DNA of 10,576 nucleotides from a bacterium (GTDB lineage: Bacteria; Chloroflexota; Dormibacteria; UBA8260; Bog-877), in assembly GCA_021802115.1 (NCBI GenBank), contig JAKABA010000134.1, forward strand, positions 1 to 10,576, given 5' to 3'. A model generated the notes under the pieces. The model worked only from the letters and a program-made list of their open reading frames with translations, had not been told where the DNA came from and did not search any database. Below are positions 1-6,130 of this stretch, in pieces. Position numbers and translations under genes: made by a program. Numbering within the stretch: the first letter of the stretch is position 1; each line of letters begins with the position of its first letter.

Positions 1-687
1 CGGCAATCCGGTCGGGCGGCTGCCACACATCCATCTGGCGACCGAGGACCTGTCCGCCCCGACCAGGGACGGGCACCTGCGGCAGGCGATAACCCAGCTC
101 CTGGAGCTGGCGGAGGTGAGCCGGGCGGGCTGCATCACCATCGAGGACTTGGGCTTTTCTGAGATGCGGTCTGGCGGCCGGGAGCGCTACGGCTCCCGGC
201 ACTGGTTTCGCAAGGCGGTCTTGGGGATGCCGATCGCCAAGTTCAGGGATCCGCTGGTGGCGATGGCCTCCAGGCGGGGTATCGCGGTGGTTGGCGTCCC
301 GGCCGCTCCTCAATCTGGGGGCGCCAGCACTGGCTGGCTCCCCTCTTGGCACAGCATCAGCAGGTATCCGGGCACACGGCCGCGGCCGTGGTGCTCGGTA
401 GAAGGGCATTCGGGCACTCTGCCCGGCGCAGATCACAGGCAAGTCCAGGTATGACCACATCCGAACGGAGGATCGAAGCGGCGGGGCAACCCGCTGATGT
501 GGAGAGCTACCACGTGGGAAGCGTCGGCATGGCGGGTACCGGGTGCGAGGGCCAGTCCAAGCTCCAAAGGCGTCAGGGCAGCCACCCAAGTGGCGCAAGA
601 CCCGAAACGGCGACGGCAACCTTGGCAGCGTCCAGGTCGGGAAAGACCGCTCGTCCCGACCGGGTGTCACTTATGGGCACTCCGTAG
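1..687 (+). pseudogene. TnpB-like transposase remnant, 5' truncated by window edge and frameshifted
   Basis: The gene enters from the left edge in frame 2. It encodes a RuvC-fold protein of the TnpB-related group common in actinobacterial IS200/IS605-type annotations. Visible landmarks are CITIEDLGF (nt 134-160, the RuvC-II Glu), a Gly/Arg-rich loop, FRKAVLGMPIAKFRD and MASRRGIAVVGV. The family then continues with a V-D-P-A-Y-T-S-x-W-G segment carrying the last catalytic Asp. Here the frame breaks between about nt 297 and 312: the Asp codon is absent and the match resumes in frame 1 as SIWGRQHWLAPL, SGHTAAAVVLGRRAFGH and SARRR, running to TAG at 685-687. The net change equals the loss of one base (or gain of two). 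The zinc-finger cysteines of classical TnpB are absent, as is usual for this subgroup. With the Asp lost and the frame broken it is probably inactive as a nuclease. The family assignment comes from memory of family motifs, not a search. Confidence 0.78.
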
Positions 688-738
688 GAACGGTGGCACG
701 GACTGCGGAGATTCGCCCCGTCGGAAAATGGCCGACGG
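635..738 (+). repeat. Two short perfect inverted repeats at the 3' end of the TnpB-like gene
   Basis: GGTCGGG (635-641) pairs with CCCGACC (655-661) across 13 nt, inside the 3' coding end. CCGTCGG (718-724) pairs with CCGACGG (732-738) across a 7-nt AAAATGG loop, starting 30 nt after the stop codon. TnpB elements typically carry a structured guide RNA and an element end at this place, so these could be relics of it. The second could equally be a terminator without a U-tract. Seven-base stems arise by chance in GC-rich DNA, so the functional reading is weak. Confidence 0.4.
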
Positions 739-1111
739 ATGTGCAAGCCCACCGGCCAAACGTCCCAGACTCACCACCGGTATGGGTTGGGAGTCACGCG
801 CCGCCAGCACAAGCTGATCGTAGCAGCAGCCGGGGCAACAGCTGCGGCCATCGGTCCGGGGGTCGCGGTGGGGACCGATCCGGCCAGCCTGGCCGAGGCG
901 GCGGGCAAAAGGTCGCCCCGACGCAGGCTCGAGTCAGAGTTTGGTCTCGTGGCCCCCCGGCGCGTCAGCGGCGGAGCAAGTTCTCGAGCGGCTTCAGCGG
1001 CCAAATGGGGCCGGTGCCACCTTGCCAATCTCGCGCCCGCCCGGAGTCACTCGTTGCCAACCGAGGCCGTGTTAATTTGAAGAAGTTCAGTTGACCCAGG
1101 AGGAAGCTCAC
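688..1111. other. Non-coding spacer with inverted repeats
   Basis: About 420 bases with no gene that I can support. Short open frames exist, but none shows a recognisable motif or a good ribosome site. It holds an 8-bp inverted repeat, ATCGGTCC (850-857) with GGACCGAT (872-879), and directly after it GGCCAG-C-CTGGCC (882-894). GGCCCC (951-956) can pair at distance with GGGGCC (1007-1012). The right end carries the promoter-like and ribosome-binding signals of the next gene. Confidence 0.5.
1072..1105 (+). promoter_or_regulatory. Probable -10 element and ribosome binding site for the F420-type reductase
   Basis: GTTAATTT at 1071-1078 is a rare AT-rich patch in this GC-rich stretch and resembles a -10 box. 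No -35 at proper spacing is convincing. AGGAGGAA at 1098-1105 is a near-perfect Shine-Dalgarno, with its AGGAGG core 8 nt before TTG at 1112. It decides the start in favour of 1112 over the in-frame TTG at 1091, which lies upstream of the ribosome site. Confidence 0.55.
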
Positions 1112-1531
1112 TTGAGCGGCACCCAAGAAGACCACAACGCACCGCTAATCCGGGAGTTTCGCGCCAACCATGGCCAGGTAGGAGGCAACTTCCAGGGGGC
1201 CCCCCTGCTGCTGCTGCACACCACCGGAGCCAAGAGCGGCCTGGAGAGAGTGCACCCGATGATGTACCTCGACTCAGACGGGCGTCGCTTCGTCTTCGCA
1301 TCCAAGGCCGGAGCCGACACCAATCCAGACTGGTACCACAACCTGGTGGCCAATCCTTCGGTGCGGGTGGAGACTGGCGACGAGACCTATCCCGCCACTG
1401 CCCGCTCCCTGGAGGGCACCGAGCGGGACCGGATCTACTCCGAGCAGGTCAGCCGGTTCCCTGGATTTGGTGAATACCAGGAGAAGACATCCCGCCGGAT
1501 TCCGGTAGTCGAGCTCCTCCGCGGAGCCTGA
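1112..1531 (+). CDS. Deazaflavin (F420)-dependent nitroreductase-family protein (Ddn-like, DUF385 type)
   Basis: A complete 139-residue protein, normal length for this single-domain split-barrel family. Members use reduced cofactor F420 to reduce quinones, nitro compounds or other acceptors; the substrate here cannot be read from sequence. Visible family signatures are FRANHGQVGG (16-25), PLLLLHTTGAKSG (31-43, the Gly/Ser/Lys cofactor phosphate-binding region), R46 followed by HPMMYLDSDG, FASKAGAD (62-69), the hallmark NPDWYHNLVANP (71-82), and a C-terminal YQEKTSRRIPVVEL (122-135). No signal peptide or membrane segment is seen. The TTG start has an excellent Shine-Dalgarno 8 nt upstream. It implies that the host makes F420. 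The next same-strand gene is a flavoprotein dehydrogenase 380 bp downstream, too far for a confident operon. Confidence 0.9.
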   Translation: MSGTQEDHNAPLIREFRANHGQVGGNFQGAPLLLLHTTGAKSGLERVHPMMYLDSDGRRFVFASKAGADTNPDWYHNLVANPSVRVETGDETYPATARSLEGTERDRIYSEQVSRFPGFGEYQEKTSRRIPVVELLRGA

Positions 1532-1911
1532 CTGCGCCTCGGCGTTGATTCCCGGACGCTGGCTCGGAGGAATCTGCTTGGACTCAGAAGGCCGGAGGTT
1601 GCCAGGCGGTTTTTATGGGACCGGCCACGGGGGCTCCCGCATAGCAGCCAGACCTGAGCCCGCCCGGCTTGGGGCGTCAGGCGGCGACACCGGCGCCACG
1701 CTCCGCCGGAAAAGCGGCGGTCGTCCAGTCGATCTCCAGCTCTCGTCGACCTCGGAACGGCTGTCATCCAGCGAGTTGGACGCAGGCGGAAGGCCCGGCC
1801 ATTGGCTCAGGTCTACATCGGCGGCGAACTCTGGCAGCCCACGCCGGTCGGCCTCTGGGCGCGCCACCCTTCCTGGTCTCAGTCGACCTCACCAAGCCCG
1901 GTGAAGCGCTG
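1532..1911. other. Spacer between the two redox genes, no supported gene
   Basis: About 380 bases. The frame of the downstream FAD gene stays open back to 1669, but the added 81 residues are Ser/Arg/Pro-rich and look like translated spacer. The only signals are TTTTT at 1610-1614 after a GC-rich stretch, without a clear stem just before it, and weak pairing of GGCCGG (1590-1595) with CCGGCC (1621-1626). These could mark the end of the reductase transcript, but support is poor. Confidence 0.4.
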
Positions 1912-3600
1912 ATGGTGGATTCGCCGACGTCATCGGGGGCCGACGCCATCGTGGTCGGCGCCGGGCTGGCGGGGTTGGTGGCCACAACCGAGCTGGTTGC
2001 CAGGGGCCGCCAGGTGATCCTGGTGGACCAGGAGCCTGAGGCCTCGCTCGGTGGCCAGGCATTCTGGGCGTTCGGGGGCCTGTTCCTGGTCAACTCTCCC
2101 GAACAGCGACGGCTGCGCATCCATGACAGCCGGGAGCTGGCGGAGCAGGACTGGATGGGCTCAGCCGGTTTCGATCGACTAGTGTTCGACCCGGCGGGCG
2201 AGGACTACTGGGCCCACCGGTGGGCCCTGGCCTACCTGGAATTCGCCGCCGGTGAGAAGCGCTCCTGGCTGCACAGCCTCGGGGTGCGGTTCTTCCCGAT
2301 CGTGGGCTGGGCCGAGCGCGGCGGCCAGTTGGCGGGCGGGCCGGGTAACTCCGTGCCCCGCTTCCACATCACCTGGGGAACCGGTCCGGCCCTGCTCGCT
2401 CCCTTCATCCGCCGGGTTCGCGCCGCCGCCGAGCAGGGCCAGGTGCGGCTGGCATTCCGCCACCGAGTGGATGAGCTCGTGGTCAGTGAGGATGGGATCT
2501 CTGGGGTGCGGGGCGCGGTGCTGGAGCCCAGTTCGGCGGCTCGAGGCACCCCCAGCTCCAGGGTTCAGGTTGGCTCATTCGAATTGCGGGCGCAGGTCGT
2601 GCTCGTCTGCTCCGGTGGGATCGGAGGCAATCATGCCTTGGTGCGAGCCAGCTGGCCGTCCCGACTTGGCCCTCCGCCACGGCGCCTGCTGACAGGGGTC
2701 CCCGCCCACGTCGATGGCCGGATGCTGGAGATCAGCCACAGGGAGGGCGCCAGGTTGGTCAATTGCGACCGAATGTGGCACTACCCAGAGGGAATCCAGA
2801 ACTGGGATCCGATCTGGCCTGGGCACGGGATCCGGATCCTGCCCGGGCCCTCCGCGCTCTGGCTGGACGCCCACGGCCGGCGCTTGCCGGCGCCGAACTT
2901 TCCCGGCTTCGACAGTCTGGGAGCTCTCCAAACCATCACGTCCTCGGGCCACGACCACTCCTGGTTCGTGCTCAACCGCAAAATCGCCGAGCGAGAGTTC
3001 GCGCTTTCGGGATCGGAGCAGAACCCCGACCTCACCGGCAAGAGCGTGGGCCAGGTGATGCGCCGGAGCCGCTCCGGAGTTCCTCGCCCGGTGCAGGCTT
3101 TCCTGGATCACGGCGCAGACTTCGTGGTCGCCGCCACCCTGCCCGAGCTGGTTCGGGGCATGAACGACCTCCTGGGAAAGCCGCGACTTGATCTGGACGA
3201 AGTGGAACGGCAGGTCGTCCAGCGCGACCGCGAAATGGACAACCCGTTCACCAAGGACCCTCAGGTCATGGCCATCCACAACTCGCGCCGCTACCTGGGT
3301 GACCGCCTCACGCGGGTGGCCAGGCCGCACCGCCTGTTGGATCCGGCGGCTGGCCCCCTGATCGCGGTCCGGCTCAACATCCTCACCCGCAAGACGCTGG
3401 GAGGCCTCCAGACCGACCTGTCGGGCCGCGTTCTGTGTGAGGACGGCACTCCCCTGGCTGGGCTCTACGCGGCCGGTGAGGCGGCCGGATTCGGCGGTGG
3501 TGGCATGCATGGCTACCGCTCCCTGGAGGGGACGTTCCTGGGGGGCTGCCTGTTCTCAGGACGGATCGCTGGCAGAGAGGCGGCCGGGGCGATCCGCTGA
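1912..3600 (+). CDS. FAD-dependent oxidoreductase of the KstD/fumarate-reductase flavoprotein superfamily (Rv0785-like)
   Basis: A 562-residue flavoprotein. The N-terminus DAIVVGAGLAGLVA (11-24) is the Rossmann FAD-binding motif GxGxxG, followed by an acidic strand end VDQE (38-41) and LGGQAFWAFGGLFLV (46-60), typical of the FAD_binding_2 family. Middle landmarks are ERGGQLAGGPGNSVPRFHITWGTG (135-158). The C-terminal FAD-closing segment GGLQTDLSGRVL...GLYAAGEAAGFGGGGMHGYRSLEGTFLGG runs from 497 to 545. This pattern and length match the mycobacterial Rv0785 group (annotated FAD-binding dehydrogenase), related to 3-ketosteroid dehydrogenases; the true substrate is unknown. No signal peptide is visible, so it is likely cytoplasmic. 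ATG at 1912 is chosen because the family starts right before the Rossmann strand and GGTGAAG (1900-1906) lies 5 nt upstream. The start suggested by the longest open frame, at 1669, would add 81 low-complexity residues. Confidence 0.88.
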   Translation: MVDSPTSSGADAIVVGAGLAGLVATTELVARGRQVILVDQEPEASLGGQAFWAFGGLFLVNSPEQRRLRIHDSRELAEQDWMGSAGFDRLVFDPAGEDYWAHRWALAYLEFAAGEKRSWLHSLGVRFFPIVGWAERGGQLAGGPGNSVPRFHITWGTGPALLAPFIRRVRAAAEQGQVRLAFRHRVDELVVSEDGISGVRGAVLEPSSAARGTPSSRVQVGSFELRAQVVLVCSGGIGGNHALVRASWPSRLGPPPRRLLTGVPAHVDGRMLEISHREGARLVNCDRMWHYPEGIQNWDPIWPGHGIRILPGPSALWLDAHGRRLPAPNFPGFDSLGALQTITSSGHDHSWFVLNRKIAEREFALSGSEQNPDLTGKSVGQVMRRSRSGVPRPVQAFLDHGADFVVAATLPELVRGMNDLLGKPRLDLDEVERQVVQRDREMDNPFTKDPQVMAIHNSRRYLGDRLTRVARPHRLLDPAAGPLIAVRLNILTRKTLGGLQTDLSGRVLCEDGTPLAGLYAAGEAAGFGGGGMHGYRSLEGTFLGGCLFSGRIAGREAAGAIR

Positions 3601-3607
3601 CTAACAA

Positions 3608-3624
3608 GCCCCGGTCGGGGGGGC
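3608..3624 (+). terminator. Short G/C hairpin just after the FAD gene
   Basis: CCCC (3609-3612) can pair with the G-run at 3617-3623 across a GGTC loop, 8 nt after the stop codon. It is a short, very GC-rich stem without a T-tract. It could aid termination of the FAD gene, but the run of seven G gives several registers. Confidence 0.3.
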
Positions 3625-3671
3625 CGCTCCCTCTCCATTGGTCAGGATGGCCGCCCGGTCGCGGCCGGACA

Positions 3672-3703
3672 CCCAGCACCTCCCCCCTCCCCTCCGTGCT
3701 GGG
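3672..3703. terminator. Inverted repeat in the convergent spacer (8-bp stem)
   Basis: CCCAGCAC (3672-3679) is the exact reverse complement of GTGCTGGG (3696-3703). The 16-nt loop between them is pyrimidine-only (C/T). It lies between two genes that converge, so it may serve as a terminator for either strand. The C-rich loop is unusual. Confidence 0.45.
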
Positions 3704-3744
3704 GCGGCACCTGAGTCACCATCTTGACCGCCAAGGCACGCCCG

Positions 3745-3767
3745 CGCTGCCAGCCGCGCTGGCAGCG
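3745..3767. terminator. Strong hairpin, probable bidirectional terminator
   Basis: CGCTGCCAG (3745-3753) and CTGGCAGCG (3759-3767) form a perfect 9-bp stem closing a 5-nt loop (CCGCG). An outer pair, GCCCGC (3740-3745) with GCGGGC (3779-3784), can form as an alternative. It is 62 nt beyond the 3' end of the minus-strand fragment that stops at 3829, and 145 nt beyond the FAD gene. No T-tract follows on either strand, which is common for terminators in high-GC actinobacteria. Confidence 0.55.
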
Positions 3768-3828
3768 GCGAACGCGACGCGGGCGGACAGGGGCCGGGCA
3801 GGTCCAGCTCGGCCACGGGAGCAGCTGG

Positions 3829-4245
3829 TCAGGCTAAGGTCTGGTACCGCAGAGCCGTCTCCCCCTTCAGAGTGCCCGACCTGAGGGTGAGCGTGGCCTG
3901 GCAGGCGCTCTGGCAGGCCCGTGGCAACACCTCTCCCACGAGTCCGCGGCCTGGCTCTCGCACCACCTTGTACCAGGACTGCGGCCCGATGGCGACGGGC
4001 GCTGAGAACCCGGCACCCCGCACCAGGTCGACGCAAAGCGGCTGATCCTTGGATAGAAGTGCCGTGCCCGAACCCGGGAGCGGTTGGAACGTGGTCACCA
4101 CCTCATCAACCCTGCCTTTGCCATACTCGGTCACAACCAAGTTCTGGCCGCCGTCAAGGGCCAGTCCCTCGGGCTGGTCCATGCCGCTGGCTATGACCAC
4201 CTTCGGCCCGGGTGACACCTGAAGCAGGGTCAGATCACCGGCCGC
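3829..4245 (-). pseudogene. C-terminal remnant of a beta-propeller-like (NHL/SMP type) protein, N-terminus missing
   Basis: Reading leftwards, the frame opens at 4245 after an in-frame TAG (4246-4248) and ends at TGA 3829. It encodes GDLTLLQV then SPGPKVVIASGMDQPEGLAL and DGGQNLVVTEYGKGRVDEV, which have the blade pattern of NHL/ScyE/SMP-30-like propellers (ASGLxxPxGLAxDxxGNLxVxE). The rest includes CVDLVRGAGFSAPVAIG, then a Cys-containing tail (RACQSACQATL), which I cannot assign. A full protein of this type has several blades and a signal peptide, and both are lacking here. The only start, GTG at 4218, has no ribosome site. The piece abuts an oppositely oriented propeller fragment at about 4235, so I infer truncation by a rearrangement. 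It might still be an expressed short gene. Confidence 0.55.
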
Positions 4246-4543
4246 CTACCTGCCGCCCCATGGGGCGCCGGCCGGGATGACGTTCTACACGGGCAGCTCC
4301 TATCCGGTCGCCTACCGGGGCAACCTGTTCATCTCCGAGTGGGGCAGCAACTTCACCTACGCGGACACTGGCCATGTGGTGGAGCGCGTCGTCCTGGGCG
4401 CCTCTGGGACCGTCTCCAGCTCCCAGGTGAGCGTATTCGCCTCCGGGTTTCAGCACCCGATCAGCGTGGTCCAGGCCCCCGATGGAGCTCTGCTGGTGGC
4501 TCACTGGGGCACCGGGATCGTGTACCGACTCCAGGCGACCTGA
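4223..4543 (+). pseudogene. C-terminal remnant of a sugar (sorbosone/glucose) dehydrogenase-like beta-propeller
   Basis: The frame is open from 4223, after a TGA at 4220-4222. Recognisable homology starts around 4241 with AAYLPPHGAPAGMTFYTG, then YRGNLFISEWGS, FASGFQHPISVVQAPDG and ALLVAHWGTGIVYRL, ending at TGA 4541-4543. These are last-blade motifs of the PQQ-type GSDH/sorbosone dehydrogenase propellers, where HxAPxGMxFYTG, LFVxEWGS and PDGALLVxDWGxGxIYRI recur. Only about 100 residues of an expected 350-450 remain, and signal peptide, early blades and a credible start are absent. The ATG at 4277 lies inside the conserved motif. It begins exactly where an opposite-strand propeller remnant ends, so it appears to be half of a rearrangement scar. 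Confidence 0.65.
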
Positions 4544-4566
4544 CCCGGGCCAGCTTCTCGCCAGCA

Positions 4567-4596
4567 GCTCCAGTGCCGGCGGGCGCCGCTGGGAGC
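4567..4596. terminator. Hairpin between converging transcripts
   Basis: GCTCCAG (4567-4573) pairs with CTGG(G)AGC (4589-4596) with one bulged G. Inside it, CGGC (4577-4580) pairs with GCCG (4585-4588) around a GGGC loop. It sits between the 3' end of the plus-strand propeller remnant (4543) and that of the minus-strand membrane-protein gene (4655), the right place for a shared terminator. No T-tract is present. Confidence 0.45.
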
Positions 4597-4654
4597 CCGA
4601 ACGGGGATCGTCGAGGGCCCCCGCGAGCGGTGACCCGGGCAGGCCTACGCCCTG

Positions 4655-5194
4655 TCAATAGGCGAGGGGAAGAGACCGGCCCACCAGGGGGCCCAGAGCG
4701 GGCCGCACTGGAGCCAGGCCCACCAGGGTGTTGTAGGTGACGAAGGCGATCGCCAGGTGCATGGTCATGAGTACCGCGACCGCCTGGGCGGGCTCGCCAT
4801 GCACCAGAATCCAGACGTCCGGGAGCCAGAGCACCAAGGTGACCACGACCGCCATCCGCAAAAACAACCAGCGCGGGCTCGAAGAGATCCGGCTCACGAT
4901 TGGCCAGGCGACACAGGCGGCGCCCACCCCGATGACGGTCAGGGTGGCGTAGTCGGAGAACCGAAAGTGAGGGAAGCCATTGGTGGAGGGAAAGACCGTG
5001 ACCCCTATCGCCACCAGGATGGCGTCGGCCACCAGCGACCCGACGATAGCCACCAGTGAGGCGAACACCGCCCGGCCGAGGGTGGGGTGGTCATGGCGGG
5101 GATCAAAGTTGATCTCGACCACGGCGAGCGCCCGCTGCACGGGCTCGGGCAACAAGGACTGGGCGGCGGCGCCCAGGCTGGTGGAGGGGAACAC
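4655..5194 (-). CDS. DUF6069-type integral membrane protein, function unknown
   Basis: A 179-residue protein with four predicted transmembrane helices: about 43-67 (FASLVAIVGSLVADAILVAIG), 82-100 (TLTVIGVGAACVAWPIV), 109-130 (LFLRMAVVVTLVLWLPDVWIL) and 137-160 (AVAVLMTMHLAIAFVTYNTLV). A short extracytoplasmic or cytoplasmic loop, FPSTNGFPHFRFSDY, lies between helices 1 and 2. The helix 1 / FSDY / WP / MHLAIAxVTYNxL pattern matches the actinobacterial DUF6069 family, which has no known role. The start is uncertain. GTG 5194 is the first start in frame, but AGGAG (5196-5200 on this strand) is only about 1 nt away, too close for a normal ribosome site. A later GTG after the amphipathic N-terminal 24 residues is possible. 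The gene is divergent from the exported-protein gene at 5470 and convergent with the propeller remnant. Confidence 0.75.
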   Translation of the reverse strand: MFPSTSLGAAAQSLLPEPVQRALAVVEINFDPRHDHPTLGRAVFASLVAIVGSLVADAILVAIGVTVFPSTNGFPHFRFSDYATLTVIGVGAACVAWPIVSRISSSPRWLFLRMAVVVTLVLWLPDVWILVHGEPAQAVAVLMTMHLAIAFVTYNTLVGLAPVRPALGPLVGRSLPLAY

Positions 5195-5297
5195 TCTCCT
5201 ACAATACCGGCCTCGACGAAAGCCAGTCCCTGCCCATCTGCCCGCAGCGGCACCCCAGGAGTCACTGTGCTACTCCCATCGACCCCGCAGCGGTTTA

Positions 5298-5401
5298 GCC
5301 CGGTCGACGGCTTGAATCCCGGGCCCCGCGGCGTCGGAGGAGTGCCAGGCAGGGAGATTGCGGCGATCTCGGGGGACCGTATCCCCAAGGAGACCTGGCA
5401 C
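5298..5401 (+). promoter_or_regulatory. Candidate structured leader RNA (three-way junction) upstream of the exported-protein gene
   Basis: GTGCCAGG (5342-5349) pairs perfectly with CCTGGCAC (5394-5401). This 8-bp stem encloses two further hairpins: GAGAT (5354-5358) with ATCTC (5366-5370), and GGGGA (5372-5376) with TCCCC (5382-5386). An unpaired AAGGAGA stretch closes the junction. Just upstream, GCCCGG (5298-5303) pairs with CCGGGC (5319-5324). The 3' strand reads GGAGACCTGGC, close to the B12 box of cobalamin riboswitches, and GAATCCCGG followed by CCCCGC upstream also recalls that class. The conserved GGGAA segment and an exact GCCACTG are missing and the core is too short, so I do not call it a cobalamin riboswitch. 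The start codon of the next gene is 68 nt downstream. Confidence 0.4.
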
Positions 5402-5454
5402 AGGGGGAACCGGGGATTGCCCGACCCATCAGCCCCTCCCCTCCGCCTCTCGCT

Positions 5455-5461
5455 GGGAAGG
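5455..5461 (+). promoter_or_regulatory. Ribosome binding site of the exported-protein gene
   Basis: GGGAAGG lies 8 nt before the GTG at 5470. It is the main reason to accept this GTG start, which also places the membrane segment about 19 residues from the N-terminus. Confidence 0.55.
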
Positions 5462-5469
5462 CCGCAGGC

Positions 5470-6024
5470 GTGAAGGCCGAGCCGGCCGGTGTGGGATCCC
5501 GGGTTCCTGGACGACAGCTGCGGCGCCTGCTGCCGTTAGCGGTCACGGCCGGGGTCGTCGCCGCGGCCGTGGTCCTGCTGACCCGGGCGGGGCCGGTCAG
5601 CGGGCCCCCCGGTCGTCACTCGGGAGGTGGCGGACCTGGTGGTTCGGCGTCCCCATCCGCTATCGCCAGCAAGGAGGGCTGGGTTCTGGCCGCGGCCATC
5701 ACGACAGGGTCGATCCGGGTCGAGGTGACCGCCCCGCGGGGCGAAACCATCCCCAACTACTGTGGCGGACCCGGATTCTGGCTCTACTACGTCAACGGTC
5801 TGGGAGTGGCGGCCGCGGCCGCCGCTCGGCCGCTCCCCCAGTACTGCTTGGGAGGGTCGTCTGGGACGCAGACTTTCAGCTTTCCAGTCCCCGGCCAGCC
5901 GGGGCGCTTCAGGGTACAGGTCAGGATGCGCTCGCCGGGGTCGGGGGCTGGCGGCCGGCCGCTGACAATCCCGCCGACTTTGGTGATCCAGGTGGACGGC
6001 TCCGGCCGGGTCGAATGGTCGTGA
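5470..6024 (+). CDS. Exported or membrane-anchored protein of unknown function
   Basis: I do not recognise this 184-residue protein. It has a basic N-terminus (RVPGRQLRR), then one hydrophobic segment (about 20-37, LLPLAVTAGVVAAAVVLL), then a Gly/Pro/Ser linker (41-66, with GGGGPGGS). A C-terminal domain of roughly 115 residues follows, with alternating beta-like strands (WVLAAAITTGSIRVEVTAP, TFSFPVPGQPGRFRVQVRM, TLVIQVDGSG). The architecture suggests a signal anchor with an extracytoplasmic beta-sandwich. Two cysteines, C98 (NYCGGPGF) and C126 (QYCLGG), could form a disulfide outside the cell. No lipobox is seen. GVAAAAAARP comes from a repetitive GC stretch (GCGGCCGC-like, about 5809-5826). 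The gene is preceded by the candidate leader RNA and followed by a strong hairpin, so it is probably monocistronic. Confidence 0.65.
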   Translation: MKAEPAGVGSRVPGRQLRRLLPLAVTAGVVAAAVVLLTRAGPVSGPPGRHSGGGGPGGSASPSAIASKEGWVLAAAITTGSIRVEVTAPRGETIPNYCGGPGFWLYYVNGLGVAAAAAARPLPQYCLGGSSGTQTFSFPVPGQPGRFRVQVRMRSPGSGAGGRPLTIPPTLVIQVDGSGRVEWS

Positions 6025-6130
6025 CCCCAGGCGGCGGCGCTGGTCACGAGCCACAGCGAGTGCGACACCCCTGGATCCCGTTCACCGGCCGTGGCCTTGG
6101 GAGCGATCTCGCCCAGACGCTGACGAGCAC

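Noticed and set aside
739..1080. Open frame with an Ala-rich hydrophobic stretch, possible secreted peptide
   Set aside because: No ribosome site, composition like random GC-rich translation, no recognisable domain.
1669..1911. N-terminal extension of the FAD dehydrogenase
   Set aside because: The 81 extra residues are low-complexity and precede the family's usual start at the Rossmann motif.
2575..3510. Long open frame on the minus strand (311 codons)
   Set aside because: Lies wholly inside the FAD dehydrogenase. Codon-position shadow of a GC-rich gene, with no family motif.
5268..5330. tRNA-like T-arm (GCTTGAATCC) near GGGCCCCGC
   Set aside because: No standard GTTCRA loop, no acceptor stem pairing and no D-arm on either strand.
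5005..5388. Alternative minus-strand gene overlapping the DUF6069 gene
   Set aside because: It is a shifted frame of the same DNA. The DUF6069 frame has clear membrane helices and family motifs.
5281..5401. Canonical cobalamin riboswitch
   Set aside because: Only the GGAGACCTG core and a GAATCC...CCCCGC-like stretch match. The GGGAA segment and exact GCCACTG are missing and the spacing is too short. Kept only as a structured RNA candidate.
5800..5835. GCGGCCGC-rich stretch as a repeat or cloning-site artefact
   Set aside because: It encodes an Ala run in frame within an otherwise continuous gene. Ordinary GC-rich low complexity.
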